DNA of 37,942 bases from DRWZ01 sp964601505 (GCA_964601505.1 CAZRNR010000017.1:1-37942); one strand, 5' to 3'. Positions 17,543-26,340 are shown, numbered from the stretch's first letter. Notes: generated by a model not told the origin, from the sequence alone. Translations and numbers: made by a program.

Positions 17543-17639
17543 GTGTTTCTATGATCTATTTGATAATTCTGAGCTATCTATGTATATAGAAACAGCAAAG
17601 CAACCAGAAAACGTGTTTCCATCAATCTATTTGATAATT
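17543..17639 (+). repeat. Pair of imperfect direct repeats 70 bases apart, CRISPR-like period
   Basis: GTGTTTCTATGATCTATTTG starts at 17543 and GTGTTTCCATCAATCTATTT at 17613; both continue to TGATAATT, ending at 17568 and 17639. They differ by a few substitutions and one indel, and weaker similarity extends some 10 bases further. A third fragment, GTGTTTCCA, is at 17706. A 36-base repeat plus a 34-base spacer would match a CRISPR unit, but two diverged copies are not an array and no cas genes are near. The rest of 17345-17933 has no gene I can support; a 90-codon frame at 17526-17798 spans the repeats and looks accidental. Confidence 0.4.
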
Positions 17640-17933
17640 GAACTCTATTTAATCTGTTACCGGTGTGAAAAAACACTAGCAGAGCAGGCACCTGTAGTTA
17701 TTATTGTGTTTCCACTTCTTTCCATTGCTTGGTTTGAGGATTTTCGAGGAGTATGCTATGAAAAAATTTCATCTAACTTCATCAAGGTTGGTAGGTAATG
17801 TATATTTAGCTAAGCTAACTTTAGAGCTTTCTGGGAATTTTGGTGTTTTGAGAAACTCAAAAAAATTGCGAAAAATTTTTCTTTGATATTCTGGAGCCAT
17901 TGAAAAATAAGGGCAAGCCGGTGTCAGTTTCGC

Positions 17934-17962
17934 TTGACTTTTTAAAAATGAATGATTATAGT
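17934..17962 (+). promoter_or_regulatory. Sigma-70-type promoter for the giant exported protein
   Basis: TTGACT (17934-17939) and TATAGT (17957-17962) are separated by exactly 17 bases. This predicts a transcript starting near 17969, giving a leader of about 40 bases that includes an AAGGAGGT ribosome site (17995-18002) seven bases before ATG 18010. It is the best-formed promoter and ribosome site pair in the window, suggesting strong expression of a major surface protein. Confidence 0.75.
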
Positions 17963-18009
17963 ATTTGTGTATGAAAGTTTCTGAAAAATTTATCAAGGAG
18001 GTAAAAGTT

Positions 18010-21000
18010 ATGGATAAGGCAAAGAAAATCTTTGGTTTGTTGGCTTTTCTGGGCGGCTTAATTGTTTTTACCTCGAGTGTTTTTGCTGAAAGAAGGAAGA
18101 GCATAAGTGAAACATCGGCAAACCCTTATCAGGCAGGTTATAAAAACCCTATAACATGGGGAGGTCTTGATGGTGTAACATCAATTCTGACAAGAGATAA
18201 ATTTGAAAAGCATAATGTGGTTGTGAGACTCACAACGGATGGTCTCAAAGAGATAGGAGAGCTCATATCAGATATCCTTTCAGGTGATCCATCTGTTGCT
18301 AACCTTGTAAATTACTTGGCTATGGCATTTCTTGATAAATGCACAGATACCAAGGTTGTTGCTGATTTTTGGGATAATTTGCAGGAATTTCAAGAATGGC
18401 TTACGAACAATTACCCAAGCAATCCGACCTATTCTTATTATTGGAATAACTCTACTGCTGCGTGTGGAATAACAACAACGGCTCCGGGATTCAATTTTGG
18501 TGAAGGTACAACACACTGCTTCAAAAACGATATATATTTTGAATATATAGCAGGTTATAACCCGACGGGAACATGGGATGAAGGAACAAATCAATGTAAA
18601 GATGATGGAAAGGGGTTAATCTCGCTTTGTCTTCCAATCCCTCTTATTAATGATGAGGGTGCTCCTATTTGTTTGAACGGTGTGGTGTGGGGACAGGAAA
18701 GAGATAAGAGGGTAGGAAGTGGTGCAAATCCTATAGTATATGCTATGGGAGGATGGTATTGGAGACCATTTGGTAAATGTGGATTAGATAACGGTTCTAC
18801 CTTCTGTCCAACGACTCCTCCTCAAAGTTGGGATCCGTTTTACTTTTTAGATAGGGTTACATACAATAGACTTATTGCTGACTACAAAAGAGATGCCGTT
18901 AGTGTTAGATTGAACGCGGATATAGGAACAGATTATCCGGCAACAGCGACTTGTGAAGGAGATCTGACAGAACACACTGCAGATGATAGACTTGATATCG
19001 CTATAGAGTTGAGAAATTTTGAACTTTCTTTAACTTTCTCTTCGCCTTATGTTGATTCCCCGACAAGATATGTGGATTGTGATTGGGTTGGTGGATCATG
19101 CCAATTCAAACCAGGTGTTACATCATTCCCGAATGCTCTCTCTTACTGTTTTAAGAACAGGGACGCAATAAATGATAAGCATATATGTGATCCACAGTGG
19201 AGTACACCGAATAATGCTACTTACACATATGATGAAAGTAGAGTTATATCAAACTACGTGAACGGTAGAGTTTATCTGAGAATACCTATTTTGGGTTTGA
19301 AGGTAGGTGTTCAGATAAAAGGTAGCTTTACAGATGATACTGATTGGAGAAAAGTAGTAAGAGGTCTTGGTATAAACCTAAAGGGATTAGATGTGATAGC
19401 AGGAGTTGCATATGATATGGTTCCTATGTCCTCATCTGTAACTACTCCGGCTTGTAGGAATCCTGCTTGGAACACAGTGGGTTCTGCTCAGTACTGTCCC
19501 GAGTACAGAGTTTCTCAGAGGGTTGCAAAAACTCTCCTGTGGCTTGATGCGGTTTTGAGGTTAATAGCGATAGATAACTTTAATGTCTCCTGTATAAGTG
19601 GACACACGGTAACCCAATATGATACATGTATTGCTTATTATTTGTTCCCTGGGCAGGTTTTTGATCTGAAGGATATTCTTGAGTCTTTAAACCCGATAGA
19701 GCATCCCATGGAGGAGGTTGTATATGTCGGACCTACCACTTACTATGAGCACAAACCAAACAAGATATTTATAGATCTTGGTTTCACTAATGACTTTTGG
19801 GCTGATTCTGCAGGAATTCTTTTAGCTATGAATGTGGCAACAGATATAAAGTATGTCATTTGGAATTCATCTGCTACAAGTCTTTCTGATGTTAAGAAAG
19901 CCGGGTTCAGTGATTATGTGACTTCTTGCGTTCAGTTTGCTTCTCCGATGCCAAAAGCAGCGACAAGTCAGATAATTCCAATAAGAGAGTGTGTCCCACA
20001 AACAGGTTGCCCTCCAGCGTCTCCAAGACTTGTTGCTCAATGTACTGGAGCCTTAAACGCAAACAACGGTCAATATCCCCACGTTTTCTCATCAGCGGTA
20101 TTACCTCAATATCCTACATCTCCGACCCTTGCAGAAGGAAGATACGGATATTCTCTTACCAATTACTATGTGGGTATAGCAGTTCACCATAACCTGATAT
20201 CAAGGATACTTTACGAGGTTGTAGGTGATGGTATAGCCTGTATATGGGTAGATAAGTACACACCTGTGCTTGGAAGTTTCGCGGGAGGCTTTTTAAATAC
20301 AGATTCATTTGCTTTCTTTATGCCAAAGTTGAAAGATTCATTTCCTGGTAAGGATATGGCTGTAGAGATCATTCCGAACTATAAGGATCCAGGATCACCT
20401 GGAGGTAATACAGGAGGTGCTGCTTCTTATAATAAGCCTCTTTCTGTTGTGGCATATTCCAAAACAGGTGGACCAACTTTCCGTCCAGTTCTCTCTGTTT
20501 ATTCCTCAAATTCAACGAGAGTTAACTTCTGGAATGAATTCGTTCAAAACGCTACATTTGGTAGTGGTTTTACGATGTTCGTTGCTCCAACAACATGGTT
20601 CGATATCGCGGACCTTCTTATAGATCTTCCTTACTTGGATCTTTCCTTCAATGTGGTAACTACAGGTGATATTACAAACGCTAACCACAGATGGATGAGA
20701 GTTTTCGGTTTGACTGTTGGCTTAATGTTATCTGTTGATATAGATATAGTTCCTTGTGTTTCTCCAGACTGTGCAAGAACAGTCAAGTTTCCGAATATAG
20801 ATTCTACGGATTTCACTCAACCGCTTACATCATATTATAAGAATTACTACACCGGTCAGACAACCGATAAGGGTGGAAACTACTTCCCACAAGGTGGAAC
20901 ATTCGCAAGAGTTATAGATCTGACCCTTTATGTAGATCCGGATGTAAGATACTTTATAGCATATAATTCAAATGCTCTTGGTCTTTCTGGTTCAGATTGG

Positions 21001-22017
21001 GCTGAGATATTGGGTAATATACTCCCTGTTGTATTGAATGGTTTGGCGGGTGCAAAGCTCAGAGTAGCTCTTGACCCCGCTGCTCTTCTGCAATTACCTA
21101 TGGAACTTAACTTCCCATGGGTTGGTCCAGAGTTTGGAACTGGTTTGAACTGGGATAGACCATTCCCGGCTGTTGGAGGTACAACTGACAATATAGGTGA
21201 CTACTTTGAGATGTTTATACACTGGAGAGGAAGACCAACACTGGCTAATATAGTGAAACTTCTTGATGCTTTTGGAATAGATCTTGTTGATACTATTGGT
21301 GGTATAGCTGGTCTTGCACCTTCTGTCCCGGTTAATGTGAAGTTGGCTGATTATACTTCAAATGGAAATGGAAAGGGTATAACTCCTCCTGAGACATTTA
21401 TTACGTACACATCCGATCCGCATGCTCTTTACACGAGGATAGAATTCAGTGGATGGTCTCCAAATTCCGATAAGGTAAGGTATTCATGGAGGTTGGATGG
21501 AGGAACATGGAACTTATGGAGTGAAGAGAATTCAGTGGTATTAACTCATCTTCTTGAAGGTTGGCATGTTTTTGAGGTGAGAGCTAAGGATACTGAAAAG
21601 CTTATAGATCCAACACCAGCGAAGTATGTTTTCAGGATAGATTCACTTGGTCCTGATATCAGGATGACAGCTCCAGAGGTTGTAAGGGGTTCAAAGGCTG
21701 TTTTCTTTGTTGATGTGAAAGATGCTCAGGCTCCAAAGGACCAGGTTTTAGTTTCGTATGCTTTGGATGAGGGTGAGTGGTCGCAATGGGTTCCAGCTGA
21801 TGAGCTTAATGCGATAGAAATGAAATCTATAAGGAAAGGTGAGCATATATTAAAGGTAAGGGCAAAAGATGATGTTGGCAATGTATCGCAGTACACTCAT
21901 AGATTCTTTGTTGTGGAAGATGGTGGTGTTCTTGGTTGTTCAGTAGCCTCCTCATCTTGGTTGATTTTGGCAGGGATATTAATGTTCTTTGGAGTAGCGA
22001 TTAGAAGAAAGGTTTGA
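18010..22017 (+). CDS. Giant exported cysteine-rich protein with a C-terminal sorting-signal-like tail
   Basis: A 1335-residue protein of unknown family. Residues 1-26 are a signal peptide ending SSVFA. The long body has more than 20 cysteines, many in close pairs (for example CVPQTGC, CVSPDC), and an aromatic-rich, strand-rich composition. Near the C terminus are two Ig-like or Y_Y_Y-like repeats: one with WRLDGGTWNLW and HVFEVRAKD, one with YALDEGEWSQW and HILKVRAKDDVGN. The last 27 residues read G-C1310-S, a membrane helix (about 1317-1331) and RRK, the layout of Cys-type C-terminal sorting signals such as MYXO-CTERM or Synerg-CTERM. The start follows a near-perfect ribosome site; upstream in-frame ATGs precede or abut the predicted transcript start. 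Likely a surface-anchored protein, exported with help from the pseudopilin system next door. Confidence 0.85.
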   Translation: MDKAKKIFGLLAFLGGLIVFTSSVFAERRKSISETSANPYQAGYKNPITWGGLDGVTSILTRDKFEKHNVVVRLTTDGLKEIGELISDILSGDPSVANLVNYLAMAFLDKCTDTKVVADFWDNLQEFQEWLTNNYPSNPTYSYYWNNSTAACGITTTAPGFNFGEGTTHCFKNDIYFEYIAGYNPTGTWDEGTNQCKDDGKGLISLCLPIPLINDEGAPICLNGVVWGQERDKRVGSGANPIVYAMGGWYWRPFGKCGLDNGSTFCPTTPPQSWDPFYFLDRVTYNRLIADYKRDAVSVRLNADIGTDYPATATCEGDLTEHTADDRLDIAIELRNFELSLTFSSPYVDSPTRYVDCDWVGGSCQFKPGVTSFPNALSYCFKNRDAINDKHICDPQWSTPNNATYTYDESRVISNYVNGRVYLRIPILGLKVGVQIKGSFTDDTDWRKVVRGLGINLKGLDVIAGVAYDMVPMSSSVTTPACRNPAWNTVGSAQYCPEYRVSQRVAKTLLWLDAVLRLIAIDNFNVSCISGHTVTQYDTCIAYYLFPGQVFDLKDILESLNPIEHPMEEVVYVGPTTYYEHKPNKIFIDLGFTNDFWADSAGILLAMNVATDIKYVIWNSSATSLSDVKKAGFSDYVTSCVQFASPMPKAATSQIIPIRECVPQTGCPPASPRLVAQCTGALNANNGQYPHVFSSAVLPQYPTSPTLAEGRYGYSLTNYYVGIAVHHNLISRILYEVVGDGIACIWVDKYTPVLGSFAGGFLNTDSFAFFMPKLKDSFPGKDMAVEIIPNYKDPGSPGGNTGGAASYNKPLSVVAYSKTGGPTFRPVLSVYSSNSTRVNFWNEFVQNATFGSGFTMFVAPTTWFDIADLLIDLPYLDLSFNVVTTGDITNANHRWMRVFGLTVGLMLSVDIDIVPCVSPDCARTVKFPNIDSTDFTQPLTSYYKNYYTGQTTDKGGNYFPQGGTFARVIDLTLYVDPDVRYFIAYNSNALGLSGSDWAEILGNILPVVLNGLAGAKLRVALDPAALLQLPMELNFPWVGPEFGTGLNWDRPFPAVGGTTDNIGDYFEMFIHWRGRPTLANIVKLLDAFGIDLVDTIGGIAGLAPSVPVNVKLADYTSNGNGKGITPPETFITYTSDPHALYTRIEFSGWSPNSDKVRYSWRLDGGTWNLWSEENSVVLTHLLEGWHVFEVRAKDTEKLIDPTPAKYVFRIDSLGPDIRMTAPEVVRGSKAVFFVDVKDAQAPKDQVLVSYALDEGEWSQWVPADELNAIEMKSIRKGEHILKVRAKDDVGNVSQYTHRFFVVEDGGVLGCSVASSSWLILAGILMFFGVAIRRKV

Positions 22018-22024
22018 TGACAAG

Positions 22025-22052
22025 AAGGGGGATAACATCCCCCTTTTTTTTT
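22025..22052 (+). terminator. Intrinsic terminator after the giant protein gene
   Basis: A nine-base stem, AAGGGGGAT (22025-22033) and ATCCCCCTT (22037-22045), with a three-base loop, runs into a T tract ending at 22052. It lies 8 bases after the stop codon and separates the giant gene from gspG, so the pseudopilins need their own promoter or read-through. Confidence 0.9.
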
Positions 22053-22093
22053 CTTTCAAGTAATTTTATCAATAGATTCATAAAATTTCTGAT

Positions 22094-22516
22094 ATGAAAA
22101 CTTTAAGATATTTTCTAAGGTATTTCGGAGTATCTTCGTTTATAAGAGCTTTTACGCTTATAGAGATAATGGTCGTTGTTCTTATTATTGGTCTGCTTGC
22201 GGGTCTCGTTGGGATAAATGTTGTCAGATATTTTGAGAGAGCTAGAGAAAAGACTGTAAAAACACAGCTTAGCATGATAGAGCAAGCTCTGGAACTATAT
22301 AAGATGGAGCAAGGTAGATACCCAACAACAGATGAAGGTGTTTCATCGTTGGTTAAGGGTGGATACCTTAAGGGAAAAGAAGCACCAAAAGATCCCTGGG
22401 GTAGTGAGTACTACTATGTTTCGGATGGGAACTCCTTCACTTTGAAGTCGGCTGGTCCAGATAGAACAATCGGAACACAGGATGATATAGCGGTTGAATC
22501 ACAGATAGTTGAGTAA
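22094..22516 (+). CDS. gspG: Type II secretion major pseudopilin GspG
   Basis: A 140-residue pseudopilin. A basic leader of 19 residues precedes FTLIEIMVVVLIIG; cleavage by prepilin peptidase would fall between A19 and F20, with the required Glu at +5 (E24). Ala replaces the usual Gly at -1. The GspG hallmarks follow: EQGRYPTTDEGVSSLV, APKDPWGSEYYY and SAGPDRTIGTQDDI, the last being the calcium-binding loop. GspG forms the pseudopilus that pushes folded proteins through the outer membrane. No other gsp genes are here apart from the minor pseudopilin that starts two bases after this stop. It follows the giant exported protein gene and its terminator. Confidence 0.92.
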   Translation: MKTLRYFLRYFGVSSFIRAFTLIEIMVVVLIIGLLAGLVGINVVRYFERAREKTVKTQLSMIEQALELYKMEQGRYPTTDEGVSSLVKGGYLKGKEAPKDPWGSEYYYVSDGNSFTLKSAGPDRTIGTQDDIAVESQIVE

Positions 22517-22518
22517 TA

Positions 22519-23076
22519 GTGTCAAAATCTTTTACACTTGCCGAGATAGCGGTTATCTTGGGGATTATCTCCATATTTTTAGCTTTGGTTTTCCCTCGTA
22601 TGCCATTTGTTTCGCAGGAGAGAACTAAATCTGATGCAAGAAAAATTATTTCTTTGCTTTCAAACACTCTTAGGGAGAATTTACGAAGTAAAAAGACTGT
22701 AAAAATAACGATCCTGAAAAAAGAGAAAGAATTAAGATTTTATAGGTGTGTCCCTGTTCAGTATGAGGATGAGAAATGGAAGGAGAAAGAAAAGCAGATT
22801 GAAAAGCTTAAATCTGAACTTGGATTTGTTATACCATTTAAGTTTGAGGAAGTATCTGTATGTGAATGGAAGGAATTTTCGAAGAAAAAGATATCTTCTG
22901 AGATAACATCTGTTTTTGTTGAGGGTGAGGAGACATTAGGGAATGAGGTTGAAATAATATTAGATAATATGCAAATACCATTTGTTGAGATAGAACTGGG
23001 TAGGAGGATATGGGTGATTCTTAATCCATACATATTTAAGGTTTTTTCTGATACTAAACCTTCACATAAAATGTAA
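22519..23076 (+). CDS. GspH-like minor pseudopilin
   Basis: A 185-residue protein starting at GTG 22519, two bases after the gspG stop, so co-translated. The leader is only four residues (MSKS), followed by FTLAEIAVILGIISIF, with Glu at +5 (E9) and a hydrophobic helix as in pseudopilins; Ser replaces Gly at -1. The 'conserved helix plus globular domain' layout and the length suit GspH, but no GspH-specific sequence stands out, so another minor pseudopilin (GspI or GspJ) is possible. The globular part contains a charged stretch (KWKEKEKQIEKLK) and two cysteines. It should cap the pseudopilus built by the upstream gene. Confidence 0.7.
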   Translation: MSKSFTLAEIAVILGIISIFLALVFPRMPFVSQERTKSDARKIISLLSNTLRENLRSKKTVKITILKKEKELRFYRCVPVQYEDEKWKEKEKQIEKLKSELGFVIPFKFEEVSVCEWKEFSKKKISSEITSVFVEGEETLGNEVEIILDNMQIPFVEIELGRRIWVILNPYIFKVFSDTKPSHKM

Positions 23077-23091
23077 CAGGTTTTTGTGTTC

Positions 23092-23119
23092 TTGCAAGTT
23101 AGTATTTTTAGAATAAAAT
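23092..23119 (+). promoter_or_regulatory. Putative promoter of the rpiB-glyA fusion gene
   Basis: TTGCAA (23092-23097) and TAAAAT (23114-23119) are 16 bases apart. The -10 ends only four bases before ATG 23124 and no Shine-Dalgarno is present, so a transcript from here would be leaderless or nearly so. In such AT-rich DNA the match could be chance. Confidence 0.4.
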
Positions 23120-23123
23120 AACT

Positions 23124-24857
23124 ATGTCTCGGATTATTGTGATAGGTGCAGATCATGCGGGTTTTGAATTAAAAGAGAGGATAAAGAGGTATTTTGATGA
23201 TATCGGTGTAGCGTATAAGGATAAAGGAGTTTTTTCACCTGAACCGGTAGATTATCCTGATGTAGCTTCGGAGGTTGCAAGAGAAATAAGTTCTGGGAAA
23301 GCGGATTTTGGAATTCTTATATGTGGAACTGGGATAGGTATGAGTATAGCTGCAAACAAATTTCCCGGTGTTAGGGCAGCCTTAGTGTTTAATGAATATA
23401 CTGCCCGAATGGCTCGTGCACATAACAACGCAAATGTTTTAACCATTTCAGGTAGAATATTCACATTTGAATATGTCAAGGAGATGATAAATACATTTTT
23501 GGAATCACCTTTCAGTAAGGATGATCGGCACCAGAGAAGAGTAGAAAAGATAAGGGATTTAGAGCAGGGGATTCTTTCAACTCTTTTCCCATACTTTTCT
23601 CAGCTGAGGAGTCTTGATCCAGAGATTTTCTCAGCAATAGTAAAGGAGGTGGAGAAACAAGAATATGCATTGAATTTGATTGCGTCTGAGAACATGGTTT
23701 CTTTGATGGTTCTTTTTGCTTTATTCAATCCTATGAACAACAAGTATGCGGAGGGTTATCCGGGTAAAAGGTATTATGGTGGTTGCGAGTTTGTTGATGA
23801 GGTTGAGGAGATAGCTCGGCAGAGGGTGAAATTTCTTTTTTCTGCTGAGCACGCAAATGTTCAGCCACATTCTGGAACTCAAGCAAATCAGGCTGTTTAT
23901 TTAGCCTGCTGTGAGCCAGGGGATAAGATCCTTGGATTTGATCTTAGCTCTGGGGGACATCTTTCACATGGAGCAAAAGTAAATTTTTCAGGAAAGATAT
24001 ACAAACCAGTGTTCTACTCTGTCAACCCAGATACTCATCTTTTAAATATGGATCAGGTCAGAGATATAGCCTTGAGAGAGAGACCAAAGATAATAATAGC
24101 GGGAGCTTCATCTTATCCAAGATTTATAGATTTCAAGGCTTTTTCTGAGATAGCAAAGGAGGTAGGAGCTTACCTACTTGCTGATATTGCTCATCCGGCT
24201 GGACTTGTAGCTGGAGGGGTTTTCCCGAATCCTGTACCATATGCTGATTTTGTGACTTTCACTACGCATAAGACTTTGAGGGGACCACGTGGAGCCGTAG
24301 TGCTTTCGAAATCGGATTATGCCAAAAAGATTGATTCCGCAGTTTTCCCAGGTTCACAAGGCGGCCCTTTTATGCATGTTATAGCTGCAAAAGCTGTTTG
24401 CTTTAAGGAAGCAATGGGAGATGATTTCAAAGAATATTGCTCACAGGTTGTCAGAAACGCTAAAGCTATATCGGAAGAATTTTTGAAACTTGGCTATAAG
24501 GTTATAACGGGAGGAACAGATTCTCATATAGTCCTTGTTGACATTACTTCCAAAGGTGTGAGCGGAGGAGAGGTTGAGTCTGCTCTTTATAAGGCAGGGA
24601 TAATTTTGAATAAGAATGTTATACCTTTTGATCCAAGACCACCTATGAATCCATCTGGGATAAGAATTGGAACGGCAGCTATAACTACTAGAGGAATGAA
24701 AGAGCAGGAAGCAAGAAGAATTGTTCAGCTTATAGATAAGGTTATAACATCAAGGTTTTCAGATGATGCTATAACTTCTGTAAGGGGAGAAGTTAAAGAA
24801 TTGTGTTCTTCTTTCCCATATTACAAAGATATTTTGGATATCTTTAGTTTATCTTAA
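23124..24857 (+). CDS. rpiB-glyA: Fused ribose-5-phosphate isomerase B / serine hydroxymethyltransferase
   Basis: A 577-residue fusion. Residues 1-145 are RpiB, which interconverts ribose 5-phosphate and ribulose 5-phosphate: GADHAG at 8-13 with the binding Asp-His, C67 in ILICGTGIGMS, and RAHNNANVLTISGR. Residues from about 160 to 577 are serine hydroxymethyltransferase, which makes glycine and methylene-THF from serine: NLIASEN, YAEGYPGKRYYGG, PHSGTQAN, the HPAGLVAGG region, and TTHKTLRGPRG with the pyridoxal-phosphate lysine K383. Both halves are complete and keep their key residues; the linker is only about 15 residues. rpiB and glyA are often neighbours in bacteria, so this is probably a fusion of adjacent genes. 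Confidence 0.93.
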   Translation: MSRIIVIGADHAGFELKERIKRYFDDIGVAYKDKGVFSPEPVDYPDVASEVAREISSGKADFGILICGTGIGMSIAANKFPGVRAALVFNEYTARMARAHNNANVLTISGRIFTFEYVKEMINTFLESPFSKDDRHQRRVEKIRDLEQGILSTLFPYFSQLRSLDPEIFSAIVKEVEKQEYALNLIASENMVSLMVLFALFNPMNNKYAEGYPGKRYYGGCEFVDEVEEIARQRVKFLFSAEHANVQPHSGTQANQAVYLACCEPGDKILGFDLSSGGHLSHGAKVNFSGKIYKPVFYSVNPDTHLLNMDQVRDIALRERPKIIIAGASSYPRFIDFKAFSEIAKEVGAYLLADIAHPAGLVAGGVFPNPVPYADFVTFTTHKTLRGPRGAVVLSKSDYAKKIDSAVFPGSQGGPFMHVIAAKAVCFKEAMGDDFKEYCSQVVRNAKAISEEFLKLGYKVITGGTDSHIVLVDITSKGVSGGEVESALYKAGIILNKNVIPFDPRPPMNPSGIRIGTAAITTRGMKEQEARRIVQLIDKVITSRFSDDAITSVRGEVKELCSSFPYYKDILDIFSLS

Positions 24858-25179
24858 GTTCATCTTAGTTCTCCTGCTTGTGTGCTGTTCGCTTTTGATT
24901 CGAAATCTGTATTAATTTGTATGGTGATACATGATATTCTTATTTTTGTTTCAGATTAACATTTGTTGTCCTGAGAATAGGTAGAAAAATCTTCTATCTA
25001 TTTAAACCACTTTTTTCCACCTTTACTGATTATTTGCAGATTTTAGAGAGTGTAGAATTCAATTGAAATATTATTTTTTCTGGAATCTTTATTTCTCTGG
25101 ATTTTTTGTTAGAGCTTGGGAAATTTTGTTTTCGATTGAAGTTTTTATTTCAAAAATTTATTATTCTTCCGAAGGTTTG
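24858..25179. other. Intergenic gap between convergent genes
   Basis: These 322 bases lie between the 3' ends of the fusion gene and the reductase gene. I see no coding frame with family resemblance, no RNA gene and no strong GC-rich hairpin with a T tract. Confidence 0.55.
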
Positions 25180-26340
25180 TTATTCTTCTCTTCCTTCATT
25201 TTCATCTTTCACATTTACTTTTATAACCATTTTTCCATAGTGTTTGTTTTCATACATAAGCTGGTGAGCCAGGGGTGTCTGATCAAATTCAAAGGTTTCG
25301 GAAACTATGGTTTTTATTTTTTTCTGCATAATGAGTTCATTTGCTCTATACGCATCATAAGCATTTGCAAAGTGTGATCCAATGATTTTCTTTTGCCTCA
25401 TCCAGAGGTATCTTACATCAAAGAGAAGATTGTATCCGGTTGTTGCACCGCATATGACGATTTTCCCAAATCTTTCTGCGACAAAAACACTTGTAGCGAA
25501 TGTTTCCTGCCCCACATGTTCAAATACGATATCAGGATCTTTTCCCCCTGTAATTTTCCTAATTTCATCTCTGAATCTTCTCATTTCTTTGAAAGTTTTT
25601 TCATCTATTTGTCCATTTTTTGGGGCTATATCGAATTCTTTTCTATTTATAAATAGCTTTGCTCCCAGGGATCTAAGGACTTCAGATTTTTCTGGGGACG
25701 AAACCACACATATTGGAGTAGCACCGGAGATAAGACAGATTTGAGTTGCAAATATTCCAAGTCCGCCGGCTGCTCCCCATATCAGAACAACATCTCCTGG
25801 TTTTATTTCCGCCTGTCTGATAAGCATCCTCCATGCTGTGAAGTAGGTAAGGCCGTAGGATGCTGCTTCAACCCAGCTGAGGTGTTTTGGCTTTGGAAGA
25901 ACCTGTTGAGCTTGGACTAAGCAAAAATCGGCGAAGGACCCCCAATTTGTTTCATAGCCCCATATTTTCTGCTCCTCGCAAGCCATAGGGTCTAATCCAT
26001 TACATTTGGAACACTGTCCGCAGGATTGATTGCAATGCAGGACAACCTTATCTCCGACTTTAACATTTTTTACACCTGGACCAACTTTCTGAACAATTCC
26101 TGATGCATCAGAACCACATATATGAAAGTCATATCCTGTGTATTTCATAACATTGACGGGTTTACCAAGAGATGCCCATACTCCGTTGAAATTTACACCT
26201 GCTGCTTTTACAAATACAAGAACTTCTCCTGGTCCTGGTTCTGGAGTATCTATTTCTTCTATTTTCATAGCCTTTATAGGTTCTCCGAATCTTTCTGGTC
26301 TTATGACAACTGCTCTCATTTTCTTTGGGATTTCGGACAT
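25180..26340 (-). CDS. ccr: Crotonyl-CoA carboxylase/reductase-type dehydrogenase
   Basis: A 386-residue medium-chain dehydrogenase/reductase that closely follows the crotonyl-CoA carboxylase/reductase pattern: GYDFHICGSDASGIV, IWGYETNWGSFADF, KPKHLSWVEAASYGLTYFTA, the NADP-binding LIWGAAGGLGIFATQ, FEHVGQETF, and LWMRQKKIIGSHFANAYDAY with the conserved His. The family reduces crotonyl-CoA, with or without CO2 fixation to ethylmalonyl-CoA. An unusual feature is a Cys cluster, SCGQCSKCNGLDPMAC (C-x2-C-x2-C-x7-C), like the structural zinc site of alcohol dehydrogenases. Transcribed alone, with no other ethylmalonyl-CoA pathway genes in view, so whether it carboxylates is open. Confidence 0.8.
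   Translation of the reverse strand: MSEIPKKMRAVVIRPERFGEPIKAMKIEEIDTPEPGPGEVLVFVKAAGVNFNGVWASLGKPVNVMKYTGYDFHICGSDASGIVQKVGPGVKNVKVGDKVVLHCNQSCGQCSKCNGLDPMACEEQKIWGYETNWGSFADFCLVQAQQVLPKPKHLSWVEAASYGLTYFTAWRMLIRQAEIKPGDVVLIWGAAGGLGIFATQICLISGATPICVVSSPEKSEVLRSLGAKLFINRKEFDIAPKNGQIDEKTFKEMRRFRDEIRKITGGKDPDIVFEHVGQETFATSVFVAERFGKIVICGATTGYNLLFDVRYLWMRQKKIIGSHFANAYDAYRANELIMQKKIKTIVSETFEFDQTPLAHQLMYENKHYGKMVIKVNVKDENEGREE

Noticed and set aside
17543..17720. A true CRISPR array
   Set aside because: Only two full, diverged copies are present and no cas gene is within the window; kept only as a possible relic.
17526..17798. 90-codon plus-strand ORF
   Set aside because: It runs through the direct repeats, its two similar peptide stretches simply reflect that DNA repeat, and it has no family resemblance.
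17965..18009. Upstream ATGs (17965, 17971) as start of the giant protein
   Set aside because: They precede or abut the predicted transcript start, lack a ribosome site, and would put a charged stretch before a clean signal peptide.
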